64,000 bases of DNA from Panonychus citri (taxonomy: Eukaryota; Arthropoda; Arachnida; Trombidiformes; Tetranychidae). Below are positions 41,444-47,483 of this stretch, one piece after another. Position 1 is the stretch's first letter. Every line of letters starts with the position of its first letter. A program made the position numbers and the translations under genes. The notes beneath the pieces were generated by a model. The model was given only the letters and a program-made list of their open reading frames with translations. It was not told the DNA's origin and searched no databases. The stretch spans positions 434,001-498,000 of the forward strand of contig NW_026515477.1 of the NCBI RefSeq assembly GCF_014898815.1, read 5' to 3'.

Positions 41444-43224
41444 GAAAAAAGGAGACAAAGTAAGAGTGAGGTGGGTTTTCAGGGAGAGTGGAAGAGGTAG
41501 AAGGTGTTCTTCATACTTACTTCGAGGAAGAGGTCATGACCTGGAAGAGGTGAAGGATACACGTAAGTCAGAAATAGGCAAAGGCGAGTGGGTGGTAGAT
41601 GAACATATAAACAAACTAGTGAATTGTATTGCTTGTGATTAAATTAATTGCTTATAAGCCATCGATGATTAATTGATTATAATTATCGTAACTATTTAAC
41701 CACTTTTAATCTCTCACTGATTTAATGGTAAATAAAATAATCAACTATCAATAATCAATCTTATTCATGTTAACATATCATCAACATTATCCTCCTTTTT
41801 TTAACTCCCAATAATATAATAAATCAATTAATTAATCATTATCGTTATTATTAAAGTGACTTAGATAATAATTTAGAATCATCCAAGACAATTAACTTAT
41901 ATATATACATTATTAATATATAATATTGATTAATTTGAACAATATTGTTTCTGATGCATGTAAGAGCAAAAACAGTTAATTACTTTGCATGATTAGTACT
42001 AATTGTATATGACAATTATATTTATATTGTTAATTATTAATCATATTTCAATTATTTAGTTAAGATCATTCAGATTTGATTTGTGCATATGAAATGGCTA
42101 ATTGTTAATTTGATTATTCTAAATGACGTTTAGTTGACTAGTTGTTGGGATATGAAAAAAAAATTTAAGTTCAAAGTTTTGATTTTGTTCAACTCGAACT
42201 GAAAACTAATTAAAGTTTTTTTTTTCTAACTCCACTAATTGCTAATTAATTGGACTATCATTTTTTGTGTGCACATATCGATTAGTTTAATTAGCTATTA
42301 ACGATTATCTCTATGCTTTTGATAGTAATTTCTTGTAATTTGATTTTAATTTTTTCTGTATTTTTTTTTGCTCCAATCAATCAGTCTGGACATTGGCCAG
42401 CGCAATCAACCCCGTCATTGGGGACTGCATCTAATCAACAACAACAACAACAACAACAACAACCGCCTTATTTATCACCGGAAACGGATCCGCCCTTAAC
42501 ATTTGAAGCCGCTGCCAGTCTTGGTATGGGTCAGGCTGGAACCGGCTCACGAGTACTGCCCTCACCACTGCCCAATGGTTATGGGAAACCGGTTAAACAG
42601 ACAAATTCAAATATTACCTCGCGGCCTTTGCAACCACCGCCGTTACCATCTCGAGCAGCAACCGCATTGGGTGGAGCGGGAATGTGTAATAATACAATTG
42701 TCGGTGGACGAGGTCCACCACCTCCAATACCATTGGCTCCATCCTCAGCCATTCCAATGGGTTCATCTTTACCACAAGGTCATCATCATCATGTCCACCA
42801 TCACCATCATCATCAACTTCCACCGCCACCATCTCATCCTCATCATTCAACATCATCATCAACACTTCCCAATTCTTCATCGCTACCCCGACCTGCCTCA
42901 GCAGCAGCAACCATACCAACACGATCACGGCCACCGCCACCACTACCACCGCCACAACCACCACCTTCAATCCCACCACCACCACCACCAAATTTAGCAG
43001 CAGCAGGTGTACTAATATCATCTTCACCCACTCCGCTATTACCACAATTGTTGCCCTCTTCAATGGCTCCAATAGCCTTACCTTTAACACCGTCAGGTCA
43101 ACCGCCCATTTTACCACCTCCAGTACCTATTATGCCAAACGCACCATTGCCTCAACATCATCGACGCCTTGTTGATGGTTTAACACTTCTAGAGGTTGAC
43201 GATGAAGACGATGATTGGTGCTAA
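5420..43224 (+). CDS. cac: Cav2-type voltage-gated calcium channel alpha-1 subunit (cacophony orthologue)
   Basis: This is the pore-forming subunit of a presynaptic high-voltage-activated Ca2+ channel. Exons: 5420-5638, 5762-5901, 7042-7145 or 7827-7933, 11255-11410, 12305-12549, 12624-12727, 14670-14785, 14861-14920, 14988-15101, 19134-19218, 19340-19467, 19548-19660, 19748-19857, 19973-20104, 20359-21225, 21830-21929, 22022-22182, 22259-22405, 22512-22878, 27501-27611 or 30163-30273, 30792-30875, 30966-31094, 31157-31222, 31450-31541, 31643-31793, 32115-32339, 32437-32647, 32730-32836, 33971-34006, 35458-35600, 36038-36152, 37716-37965, 38334-38944, 42385-43224. All junction phases agree and the sum is a multiple of three (2213 residues). 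Pore motifs are QEGW, GEDW, GEGW and GEAW, giving the E-E-E-E Ca2+ filter. The family assignment rests on FILSED before IS1, the I-II loop and the DDWC end, which are Cav2 rather than Cav1 traits. The true start may lie upstream. The 5' end of the 19134 exon is the least certain junction. Confidence 0.95.
5762..5901 (+). CDS. cac: Cav2 exon 2: IS2-IS3
   Basis: The exon begins DKTEPIFLGIFCVEASLKII (IS2) and ends WNIMDFIVVITG (IS3). The acceptor ATTCAG and donor GG|GTAAGT leave two bases (GG). Either alternative exon 3 supplies the third base to make Gly. Confidence 0.95.
6181..6695. mobile_element. MITE-like element with long terminal inverted repeats
   Basis: About 130 bases at the left end (starting CAGGGCTATTCAGC) recur in inverted orientation at the right end (ending GCTGAATAGCCCTG), with TA on both flanks at 6179-6180 and 6696-6697. 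Only a short middle is unique and no transposase frame is present. The TA target and CAG-type termini fit a non-autonomous Tc1/mariner-like element. It sits in the intron before the IS4 exon pair. Confidence 0.85.
7042..7145 (+). CDS. cac: Cav2 alternative exon 3A: IS4 voltage sensor
   Basis: 104 bases between an AAAAG acceptor and GTAAGT donor encode the S4 helix LRMLRSFRVLRPLKVVART, with Arg/Lys every third residue. It starts with one base and ends with one base of a codon, exactly like the exon at 7827. Using both or neither would shift the frame, so the pair must be mutually exclusive. An IS4 exon pair is known from Drosophila cacophony. Compared with 3B the helix end carries an extra Arg (VVARTPS instead of LVSGIPS), and the S3-S4 linker differs. 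Confidence 0.9.
7827..7933 (+). CDS. cac: Cav2 alternative exon 3B: IS4 voltage sensor
   Basis: 107 bases between ATTAG and GTAAGT encode LRTLRAIRVLRPLKLVSGIP, the canonical IS4 sequence shared with insects and vertebrates. The phases match exon 3A. It is one codon longer than 3A, the difference lying in the S3-S4 linker. Confidence 0.92.
7934..11254 (+). other. cac: Large Cav2 intron
   Basis: A 3.3-kb intron between the IS4 exon pair and the IS5 exon. It is AT-rich with a GA microsatellite near 8760-8783 and short CT runs. I find no further copy of an IS4 exon, no transposon ends and no gene in it. Confidence 0.7.
11255..12727 (+). CDS. cac: Cav2 exons 4-6: IS5, pore I, IS6
   Basis: Exon 11255-11410 carries LQVVLKS and the IS5 helix (AIVIFAIIGLEFYSG). 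Exon 12305-12549 carries a cysteine-rich turret and the first pore loop with QEGW, whose Glu is the domain I selectivity residue. Exon 12624-12727 is IS6 (FFMLNLVLGVLSG). The 894-base intron 11411-12304 contains only low-complexity DNA. Confidence 0.95.
12805..13010. mobile_element. 206-bp MITE with about 40-bp inverted ends
   Basis: The left end begins CAGCCAAAGACTTT and the right end closes AAAGTCTTTGGCTG. The inverted similarity extends inward through an ACCACTTTTTAAATCAT-type block, and TA flanks both sides. There is no coding capacity. It lies in the intron between IS6 and the I-II loop exons. Confidence 0.85.
13011..14669 (+). other. cac: Cav2 intron remainder before the I-II loop
   Basis: AT-rich intron sequence with GA/CT microsatellites at about 13913-13935 and 14225-14243. 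I looked for a duplicate I-II loop exon (insects have an alternative one) and did not see one. Confidence 0.55.
14670..15101 (+). CDS. cac: Cav2 exons 7-9: I-II loop with beta-subunit binding motif
   Basis: Exon 14670-14785 encodes GEFAKERERVENRQ and the alpha-interaction domain QEQLERELEGYVEWI, which binds the cytoplasmic beta subunit. Exon 14861-14920 gives LAEERTTEEERIHIME, close to the insect sequence. Exon 14988-15101 gives a Lys/Arg patch and a run of Glu. Each junction leaves a single base, so phases are consistent. Confidence 0.93.
15102..19133 (+). other. cac: 4-kb Cav2 intron
   Basis: AT-rich, dominated by TTAATTGTTAAC-type sequence, with a CT run near 15958-15985. No further exon with convincing splice sites was seen. 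The acceptor at the end (AAAACAAAAAG) is poor in pyrimidines. The downstream AGs at 19147-19148 and 19177-19178 would also keep phase. Confidence 0.55.
19134..20104 (+). CDS. cac: Cav2 exons 10-14: domain II S1-S5
   Basis: The first exon (about 19134-19218) encodes ACKAFWRTEKRVR, matching the pre-IIS1 segment of insect channels; its 5' limit is uncertain. 19340-19467 is IIS1 (FYWFVIVLVFLNTVCVAVEH). 19548-19660 is IIS2-S3. 19748-19857 is IIS4 (LRALRLLRIFKVTK). 19973-20104 is IIS5 (LLFLLFLFILIFALLGMQLF). All four intervening introns are short, roughly 80-120 bases. Confidence 0.93.
20359..21225 (+). CDS. cac: Cav2 exon 15: pore II, IIS6, II-III loop, IIIS1-S3
   Basis: This is the longest exon inside the channel core (867 bases). 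It carries pore loop II (LTGEDWNEV), IIS6 ([20 protein letters not shown]), a short Gly/Lys/Asp-rich II-III loop, PKPMLPYSSMF, and IIIS1-S3 (DVWNIMDAVVVICAL). The II-III loop is only about 110 residues, as in insects, far shorter than the vertebrate synprint-bearing loop. Confidence 0.95.
21830..22878 (+). CDS. cac: Cav2 exons 16-19: IIIS4 to IVS1
   Basis: 21830-21929 encodes IIIS4 (SLRVLRVLRPLKTIKRVPKL). 22022-22182 is IIIS5. 22259-22405 holds pore loop III (TGEGWPG). 22512-22878 holds IIIS6 (FFVNIFVALIIITFQEQGE), the III-IV linker (DKNQKSCIDF) and IVS1, ending LLLMMK in phase 0 directly before the alternative IVS1-S2 exons. Confidence 0.94.
22879..27500 (+). other. cac: 4.6-kb Cav2 intron
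   Basis: AT-rich intron with GA/CT microsatellites (for example 25798-25820 and 25914-25932) and many ATC/GAT trinucleotides. No exon-like frame with flanking splice sites and no transposon ends were recognised. Confidence 0.6.
27501..27611 (+). CDS. cac: Cav2 alternative exon 20A: IVS1-S2
   Basis: 111 bases, phase 0 at both ends, with acceptor TTTTAG and donor GTAAGA. It encodes 37 residues including FTALFSLECSLKIIATGIR, the IVS2 helix. It occupies the same position in the channel as the exon at 30163, with the same length and phase. By my alignment 14 of 37 residues are identical, among them the LEC, LK and FT cores. Confidence 0.85.
27612..30162 (+). other. cac: Intron between the alternative IVS1-S2 exons
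   Basis: 2.5 kb of AT-rich DNA ending in a long, CT-rich tract (about 29985-30125) before the acceptor of exon 20B. No gene or transposon was recognised. Confidence 0.6.
30163..30273 (+). CDS. cac: Cav2 alternative exon 20B: IVS1-S2
   Basis: 111 bases, phase 0 at both ends, with acceptor ATCTCAG and a weak donor AAG|GTTTGA. It encodes 37 residues including FTIFFLLECILKLVAFGCK. Drosophila and vertebrate Cav2 have one 37-residue segment here; this gene has two. Skipping either one or including both keeps the frame, so exclusivity would need active splicing control. Confidence 0.85.
30792..31793 (+). CDS. cac: Cav2 exons 21-25: IVS3 to IVS6
   Basis: 30792-30875 encodes NFFKDSWNVFDFVTVVGS (IVS3). 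30966-31094 is IVS4 ([20 protein letters not shown]). 31157-31222 is IVS5 (LLIAMLFFIYAIIGMQ). 31450-31541 and 31643-31793 hold pore loop IV, split inside Arg just before CATGEAW, and the first part of IVS6. All phases agree. Confidence 0.94.
31866..32063. mobile_element. 198-bp MITE with AGTTGAA-type inverted ends
   Basis: The left end is CAGAGCTTTTCAACTTCATT and the right end is AATGAAGTTGAATTAGCTCTG. TA flanks at 31864-31865 and 32064-32065. It fills most of the short intron between two IVS6 exons. Its ends match those of the element at 39913-40326, so the two belong to one family. Confidence 0.85.
32115..32836 (+). CDS. cac: Cav2 exons 26-28: IVS6 end, EF-hand, pre-IQ, IQ
   Basis: 32115-32339 encodes the end of IVS6 (MLNLFIAVIMDNFDYLTRDS) and the EF-hand region (HLDEFIRVWAEYDPNASG). 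32437-32647 encodes the pre-IQ helix (NLSIKMRPAEEMDTADRELR). 32730-32836 encodes the IQ-type calmodulin site (VGKIYAGLLVLENWR). These are the parts that mediate Ca2+/calmodulin feedback in Cav2 channels. Confidence 0.94.
32837..33970 (+). other. cac: Cav2 intron
   Basis: 1.1 kb of AT-rich sequence ending TGTGTTTTTTCAG. Nothing else was recognised. Confidence 0.6.
33971..34006 (+). CDS. cac: Candidate Cav2 micro-exon (12 codons)
   Basis: 36 bases after a strong acceptor (TTTTTTCAG) encode EKTALPTSGDAS, phase 0 at both ends, and stop at a weak donor (TCG|GTAGTG). Skipping it would keep the frame, so it is probably a cassette exon if used. The support is the acceptor, the matching phase and its position between conserved exons. 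Confidence 0.5.
34007..35457 (+). other. cac: Cav2 intron with decayed transposon end
   Basis: 1.45 kb of intron. About 34594-34740 resembles the left arm of the 6181-6695 element (shared CTATTTTCGCCGATGTTTTT and GAGACTCGAG) with no right arm, so it is a solo or decayed relative. The rest is AT- and CAT-rich with a short CT/CA run near 35063-35094. Confidence 0.6.
35458..36152 (+). CDS. cac: Cav2 exons 30-31: proximal C-terminal tail
   Basis: 35458-35600 encodes RPSLLQRLMGAVRQ and a polar tail; 36038-36152 encodes a basic stretch RRRSFSFLRRGSSKRKSKK. The junction restores Ser (AG+C). The 437-base intron between them shows nothing else. Confidence 0.85.
36153..37715 (+). other. cac: Cav2 intron
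   Basis: 1.56 kb, very AT-rich (TTAATTGT-type words). No exon, transposon or RNA gene was recognised. Confidence 0.6.
37716..38944 (+). CDS. cac: Cav2 exons 32-33: Arg/Ser-rich tail with RIM-BP type motif
   Basis: Exon 37716-37965 and exon 38334-38944 (joined through His) encode a tail rich in RSRSPSP-type dipeptides, then TGRRLPATP. The latter matches the R-x-LP-x-TP type of motif that binds RIM-binding protein SH3 domains at active zones. Two INFP-type repeats (INFPTL, INFPRV) follow, recalling those in other Cav2 tails. The exon ends AYGP in phase 0. Confidence 0.88.
38041..38252. mobile_element. Probable decayed MITE
   Basis: About 40 bases at the left (GGGAATTTGTTT ... CTATTTCACT) recur inverted and diverged at the right (AGTGAAATAGCC ... 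AAATTTCCTG). The interior carries AAGGTCATT words shared with the other inverted-repeat elements of this gene. No clean target duplication was seen, so limits are approximate. Confidence 0.55.
39913..40326. mobile_element. 414-bp MITE, relative of the 31866 element
   Basis: The right end closes AAATGAAGTTGAAATGCTCTG, and the left end begins CATTTCAACTTCATTTT, lacking a few terminal bases. Inner inverted similarity includes the CGCACATTGTGAATATA / TATATTCATAAACGTGCAC arms. TA flanks both sides. There is no coding frame. Confidence 0.75.
40827..40861. repeat. (CT)n microsatellite
   Basis: A pure CT dinucleotide run inside the last Cav2 intron. Confidence 0.95.
42385..43224 (+). CDS. cac: Cav2 last exon: Gln/His/Pro-rich tail ending DDWC
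   Basis: A phase 0 acceptor (AATCAG) opens 279 codons to the TAA at 43222. The exon shows a nine-Gln run, LTFEAA and LPNGYGKP (like the LTFEEA and PNGY motifs I recall from vertebrate Cav2 tails), a His-rich run, several polyproline tracts and the terminal DDDWC. A C-terminal D-x-W-C is the PDZ-binding signature of Cav2 channels, used to tether them to active-zone scaffolds. Confidence 0.93.
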   Translation, partial: SGHWPAQSTPSLGTASNQQQQQQQQQPPYLSPETDPPLTFEAAASLGMGQAGTGSRVLPSPLPNGYGKPVKQTNSNITSRPLQPPPLPSRAATALGGAGMCNNTIVGGRGPPPPIPLAPSSAIPMGSSLPQGHHHHVHHHHHHQLPPPPSHPHHSTSSSTLPNSSSLPRPASAAATIPTRSRPPPPLPPPQPPPSIPPPPPPNLAAAGVLISSSPTPLLPQLLPSSMAPIALPLTPSGQPPILPPPVPIMPNAPLPQHHRRLVDGLTLLEVDDEDDDWC

Positions 43225-43247
43225 CATCGGGCTAATCTAATTGTTGT

Positions 43248-43253
43248 AATAAA
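43248..43253 (+). terminator. cac: Polyadenylation signal of Cav2
   Basis: AATAAA lies 24 bases after the Cav2 stop codon. The 3' UTR would be unusually short if this site is used; no transcript evidence is available here. Confidence 0.5.
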
Positions 43254-43516
43254 ATTGAAACTTTTTTTTTCACAATCAACGTTTCTTAAATAATATCATT
43301 TACTAATTGTTACTTTCATCATCATGTTATATTATAATCATTACAATTATTGTTATTATTTGTACACAGAAATCATCAACAAGCAAAAAAAGTTATATAT
43401 TGTTAATTACAATTATGTGATCATCAAAAAGATTGTTAAAAAAAGTTTTGTTTTTCTTTAATCTTAATTAACAGTTAACACCCAACAAAAAACAATCCAT
43501 AATTAATGATTTGAGT

Positions 43517-43750
43517 TTCAATCATTTAATTTACCTTTAAGTTTATCAAGGACCCGCCACAACCTTCAGGTGACATTGCAATAGATTAACCAACTACCTG
43601 TAATGTTTAATTGTTGTGAATGAAAATCATCGAGAGGATAAAAAGCCGAAGCCTTAATTGTTTTTTGATACCTTTTTTTGACTATGTTTTATTATGGTTG
43701 ATCATTTAATCATTTAATTAAAATTATTGTTGTATCATTCAAGTAAATTG

Positions 43751-43814
<64 letters not shown>

Positions 43815-44158
43815 GCAGTTTAGACCAATCAAGTTCCGATTGTAAATGAACAAGAAAATTAAAACATCAACTGAATAAATTTCAGAGATTAATTGATTTT
43901 AATTATGAATAAATCAACTATCAAGTGGATTAATCCTCAAATGTTTTTCTTGATAGACATTAAGGATTCGACTAAGATTTTTAAGCCTTTTCTAAGCATA
44001 GAAACGATTGCATCGGTGCCGATTGAAAGTTCATTAGAAATCTCTTTGATTGACTTTCTCTGCAGTCCAACGACAATTAGTATAAAACTTAATGTTCGTG
44101 GTTGTATAAGCTATATAATACTTCTCGTGGATTTTAATTCAAGGTCAGTTGTAATCTA
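43517..44158 (-). pseudogene. Direct copy of the 3' end and downstream flank of NAT10
   Basis: This segment matches 50339-51116 in the same orientation, nearly base for base. It covers the downstream flank of NAT10 (43517-43930) and then, read on the minus strand, the C-terminal codons. After the CAATTAGTA word near 44082 the copy loses about 230 bases, carries some 35 novel bases, then resumes with the next NAT10 piece up to 44158. The coding part is therefore broken and has no start. The copy also carries a CT microsatellite (43753-43810) where the source has only a few CT units. Confidence 0.9.
43753..43810. repeat. (CT)n microsatellite expanded in a duplicated segment
   Basis: About 29 CT units. 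The otherwise matching source segment near 50570-50583 has only a short CT tract, so the expansion postdates the duplication or the source contracted. Confidence 0.9.
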
Positions 44159-44192
44159 AAAGAAATAACATAAAAGAAGAAAAGAAAGAGAA

Positions 44193-44585
44193 TCATTTGT
44201 TTAAATCATTTTCCATTCTTTCCAGAATCAATCGATAATTTGGATCCGATTTGCATCCATCTTCGAAAGCTTTTCCAATCAAAACGTAATGTTCCTTCAT
44301 GGTATCAGCAGTCCAGACACGTCGAGCACTCAGGATATTGGCAAGCCCAGCCATTTTGTCCCATTCCATCTCGGGTCTTGGTGTTGGTTCCACTCCTGGA
44401 CTGACTACAGGAAAACCTCTCAAAAAAAGGTCGATCACAGTGCTAAGAGGCGCGTCTTCAAGTTTGAAGGGCTTTGAAGATGAATATTGTTTATAAAGAT
44501 CAGCGATCAACATTTTTTTTTCTGTTCTAAATTCAAAAGCAGCTCGTACCCGATCCATCCCTTCAAAAAATGAACTTCTATCCAT
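44193..44585 (-). CDS. Small protein family member A (130 residues, unknown function)
   Basis: The minus-strand frame runs from ATG at 44585 to a stop at 44193. I do not recognise the family. It is soluble and helical-looking with no signal peptide or membrane segment. Family-typical motifs are FKLEDAPLSTVIDLFLRGFP, PTPRPEMEWDKMAGL, SARRVWTADTMKEHYVLIGK, AFEDGCKSDPN and the end ILERMENDLN. It is a near copy of the gene at 45718-46122, and flanks upstream of both starts are also alike (44590-44856 and 46127-46404). An ATTAG just before the ATG could be a start-proximal splice acceptor. It lies between two broken NAT10 fragments. Its repeated conservation as an open frame suggests it is or was a gene. 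Confidence 0.6.
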   Translation of the reverse strand: MDRSSFFEGMDRVRAAFEFRTEKKMLIADLYKQYSSSKPFKLEDAPLSTVIDLFLRGFPVVSPGVEPTPRPEMEWDKMAGLANILSARRVWTADTMKEHYVLIGKAFEDGCKSDPNYRLILERMENDLNK

Positions 44586-44858
44586 TCTAATTGAGTTAAT
44601 GAATCTAAAAACAGACTACTTATTATTAGATTAATTTAGAAAAACTAATTAAACAAAAACAGAATATAAAATTTAGATTATCAGTTGACAGGTTGGTAAA
44701 AATCTAACCAAGGAAAATGAGCTCTAAAAGTGTAGCGGGAAAATTGAACCTTTTGGAACTCTTGAAATGACAATTAAAAATTTAAATGGACCTTAATTAA
44801 AATTTGATTACATTTTACAATTGTAAACTAATCCTAAACAATTTAGTCATTTAATCAC

Positions 44859-45554
44859 GTGGTCTAATTATTATATTGCTTAAAAATATAAATTCTATCA
44901 AACATCTTTGAATGGATATTCATCGAACTTACCAAACTGAAGCTCATCGTAATGTTGTCGCTCGATTTAATGAACGTTTCATATTATCACTTAATCAATG
45001 TTCAAGTTTCCTACCTGTTGACATGGAATTCAATGTAATACCTATTAATTCATGTTTACAACTTGAAGAACCTTCAGATTATAAGGATGTTCCATCAATT
45101 GATCTTCAAAAACTGAATGAATTGAAGGTCTCCCTTAAATCGCAACAACCACTGGGGACACTTGTTGATTGTTGTAAAACTTTGGATCAAGCGAATGCTG
45201 TTATAACTTTCATCGAATCTTTATCCGAAAAAACATTGAGAACAACAATTTCATTGACTGCTGCTCGAGGAAGAGGTAAATCGGCTGCCTTGGGATTAGC
45301 AATCGCTGGAGCGATCGCCTTCAACTATTGTAATATTTTTGTCACCTCACCTTCACCAGAAAATTTGAAAACTCTTTTCGATTTTGTTATCAAAGGACTA
45401 ACTGCAATTCATCTTCAACGAAATCTTGATTACGATGTAATCAACTCAACGGATCCAGCATTCAACAAGGCAGTGGTTCGGATTAATGTTTTGAGACAAT
45501 TTAAACAAACGATTCAATACATTTCTCCGAAAGAAGTTTGTAAGGATAGTTTAT
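44859..45554 (+). pseudogene. Inverted, almost identical partial copy of NAT10 (ATPase segment)
   Basis: These 696 bases are the reverse complement of 52388-53083 inside the intact NAT10, with no length change. I noted only two substitutions (44911 and 45529) in the parts compared. The copied part corresponds to about residues 136-366 and includes Walker A (AARGRGKS). The substitution at 44911 turns a Cys codon into a stop directly before ATG 44912, from which 215 NAT10-identical codons stay open. The frame then runs into unrelated sequence and stops by 45628. Walker B, the acetyltransferase domain and the N-terminus are absent, so it cannot be a working acetyltransferase. A further 29-base NAT10 scrap in the opposite orientation lies at 45611-45639, matching 52216-52244. 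Confidence 0.92.
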
Positions 45555-45717
45555 ATGTTCATATGTTTAGATATATATTGATCGATGATCGTAATATATT
45601 ATATCATTTGGATTCATCTCGCAGTTGACGAAGGAGTTTTGATGATCACAGTAAATAACAAAATAAGAAGAAAAAGAAAAATTAACTCTAATTACAACAA
45701 AGAAGAAAAGGAGAGAA

Positions 45718-46122
45718 TCAGGCATTCAAATTCGAATTCAAATCATTTTCCATTCTTTCCAAAATCAATCGATAATTTGGATCCGATTTGCATCCATCTT
45801 CGAAAGCTTTTCCAATCAAAGCATAATGTTCCTTCATGGTATCAGCAGTCCAGACACGTCGAGCACTCAGGATATTGGCAAGCCCAGCCATCTCATCCCA
45901 TCCCATCTTGGGTCTCGGTGTTGGTTCCACTCCTGGACTGACAACAGGAAAACCTCTCAAAAAAAGGTTGATCACATTGCTGAGAGGCGCGTCTTCAAGT
46001 TTGAAGGGCTGTGAAGATGAATATTGTTTATACAGAACAGCGATTATCATTTTTTTTTCTGATCTGAAGTGAAGACCAGCTGATACGCATTCGTCCATCT
46101 TGAAAAATGACCTTCTATCCAT
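45718..46122 (-). CDS. Small protein family member B (134 residues, unknown function)
   Basis: A minus-strand frame from ATG 46122 to a stop at 45718, paralogous to the gene at 44193-44585. The C-terminal two thirds are almost identical between the two (LFLRGFPVVSPGVEPTPRP, ILSARRVWTADTMKEHY, LIGKAFEDGCKSDPNYRLI), while the first 30 residues differ at many positions. B ends with four extra residues. In the stretches I compared, more of the base differences change the amino acid than are silent. Function is unknown and no domain was recognised. Confidence 0.6.
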   Translation of the reverse strand: MDRRSFFKMDECVSAGLHFRSEKKMIIAVLYKQYSSSQPFKLEDAPLSNVINLFLRGFPVVSPGVEPTPRPKMGWDEMAGLANILSARRVWTADTMKEHYALIGKAFEDGCKSDPNYRLILERMENDLNSNLNA

Positions 46123-46332
46123 TCTAATCGCTTTAATGAATCTAAAAACAGACTACTTATTATTAGATTAATTTAGAAAAACTAATTAAACAAAAACAGA
46201 ATATAAAATTTAGATTATCAGTTGACAGGTTGGTAAAAATCTAACCAAGGAAAATGAGCTCTAGTGTGTAGAGCTAAAGTGTAGCGGGAAAATTGAACCT
46301 TTTGGAACTCTTGAAGTGACAATTAAAAATTT

Positions 46333-47483
46333 AAATGGACCTTAATTAAAATTTGATTACATTTTACAATTGTAAACTAATCCTAAACAATTTAGTCATT
46401 TAATCACGATAAAAATTGAAAATATAATTATTATTATGATTGTAATTAAATCTAATTCTGTAAATAGTTAGTTTTCATTAATTATAATTGTGAACCTTGA
46501 CAAGAAAAAAAAATGAATGATCCGAATTAGATTTACTGATTCCATGCTGATCACAATTAAGTGCACATTAAATATCAACCTACGAGATAATTAAATTACC
46601 TAAATTCAACCTACACAATTAAATTGTCACATTGGCTATTTATCTGATCACTAATAGTTAATTAAACCTAAAGATGAAAAAATTTGGCAAATCTTTCAAA
46701 TCAACAAGTGTCCACCCAATTGATTGGATAACAATTAATGAGCAAAAGGATTGAAAGGAAAATGGATTAAACTTTAATTAAGATAATCAGTTAATCAACT
46801 TACCAGTGAAAAAATTGGTATCGACAATGAAAGCTCCAATTGCGGTTATACGTACATGTGATGTTTTCTTAAGGAATTGAAGAGTTCTAATGATGAAGAA
46901 GATGAAAAAGAGGATAAAAGTGGATTAAGATGATGAAAATGAAGATGAGGATGAGGATGAGGATGATAAGGTGGATAATTAGAGTCTCTCTCTTCGCAAT
47001 TCTTTAGATGTAATTAAATGAAAGAGTATGCAATTCATTAGACACACTCATTAGTTTACATGATGATGATGTTAATCATTTAGTAGCAAATCACAATTAA
47101 CAAATGACCGGTGGGATTGTTTACTTTTGCCTCTTTTCATTAAACTGACCATTATTTTGTTGACCAGTCTCACAATTGATCTCTCATGTTATATGAATTT
47201 TATAATTCATGTTGATTGAATTAACTCATCACAATTAAATTAAATAAAACCAGTTTTCTTTTCATCATGATAACAATTAATTTGTATCTCCAACTGAAAA
47301 ATAATAAATTAACTTTTCTAATTTCATCGTCATCTTCATGATTAAATTTTCAATTCATAAATATTGTCCATTAATTAAGATTGAAATTTCTCATGAAATT
47401 AGCTCAATACAATTTAATTGCTCTAATCAAAATTGTTGGAATCATCTAAATCTTAATCAAGATTAACGGTTAACAATTGGCAA
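46333..47483 (-). pseudogene. Direct copy of an intron-exon-intron piece of the four-helix membrane protein gene
   Basis: This matches 57244-58418 in the same orientation over its whole length with small indels. It contains a copy of exon 2 of the minus-strand membrane protein gene at 46804-46886. That exon copy keeps the donor and acceptor words but has lost one base and then two bases, so its net frame is kept. The helix residues LLSIPI between the indels become a polar IVDTN. The other exons are not copied, so this is a stranded fragment. The upstream flank of family member A also ends inside this same homology (to 44856), which shows that the fragment was already beside the A/B gene when that pair duplicated. 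Confidence 0.9.

Larger units (their letters stand above)
38945..42384 (+). other. cac: 3.4-kb Cav2 intron before the last exon
   Basis: AT-rich intron holding a MITE (39913-40326), a CT microsatellite (40827-40861), a GA run (41415-41440) and one unproven cassette-exon candidate at 41259-41334. A polypyrimidine acceptor with an in-phase start follows at 42384. Confidence 0.6.

Noticed and set aside
41483..41562. Exon-like frame between TTTTCAG and GTAAGT in the last Cav2 intron
   Set aside because: Its phases (one base in, one base out) fit neither the preceding nor the following exon, nor the candidate at 41259; purine-rich DNA gives such frames by chance.
42503..43117. Long frames on both strands overlapping the last Cav2 exon
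   Set aside because: They are shadows created by CAT and CCA repeats of the true frame.
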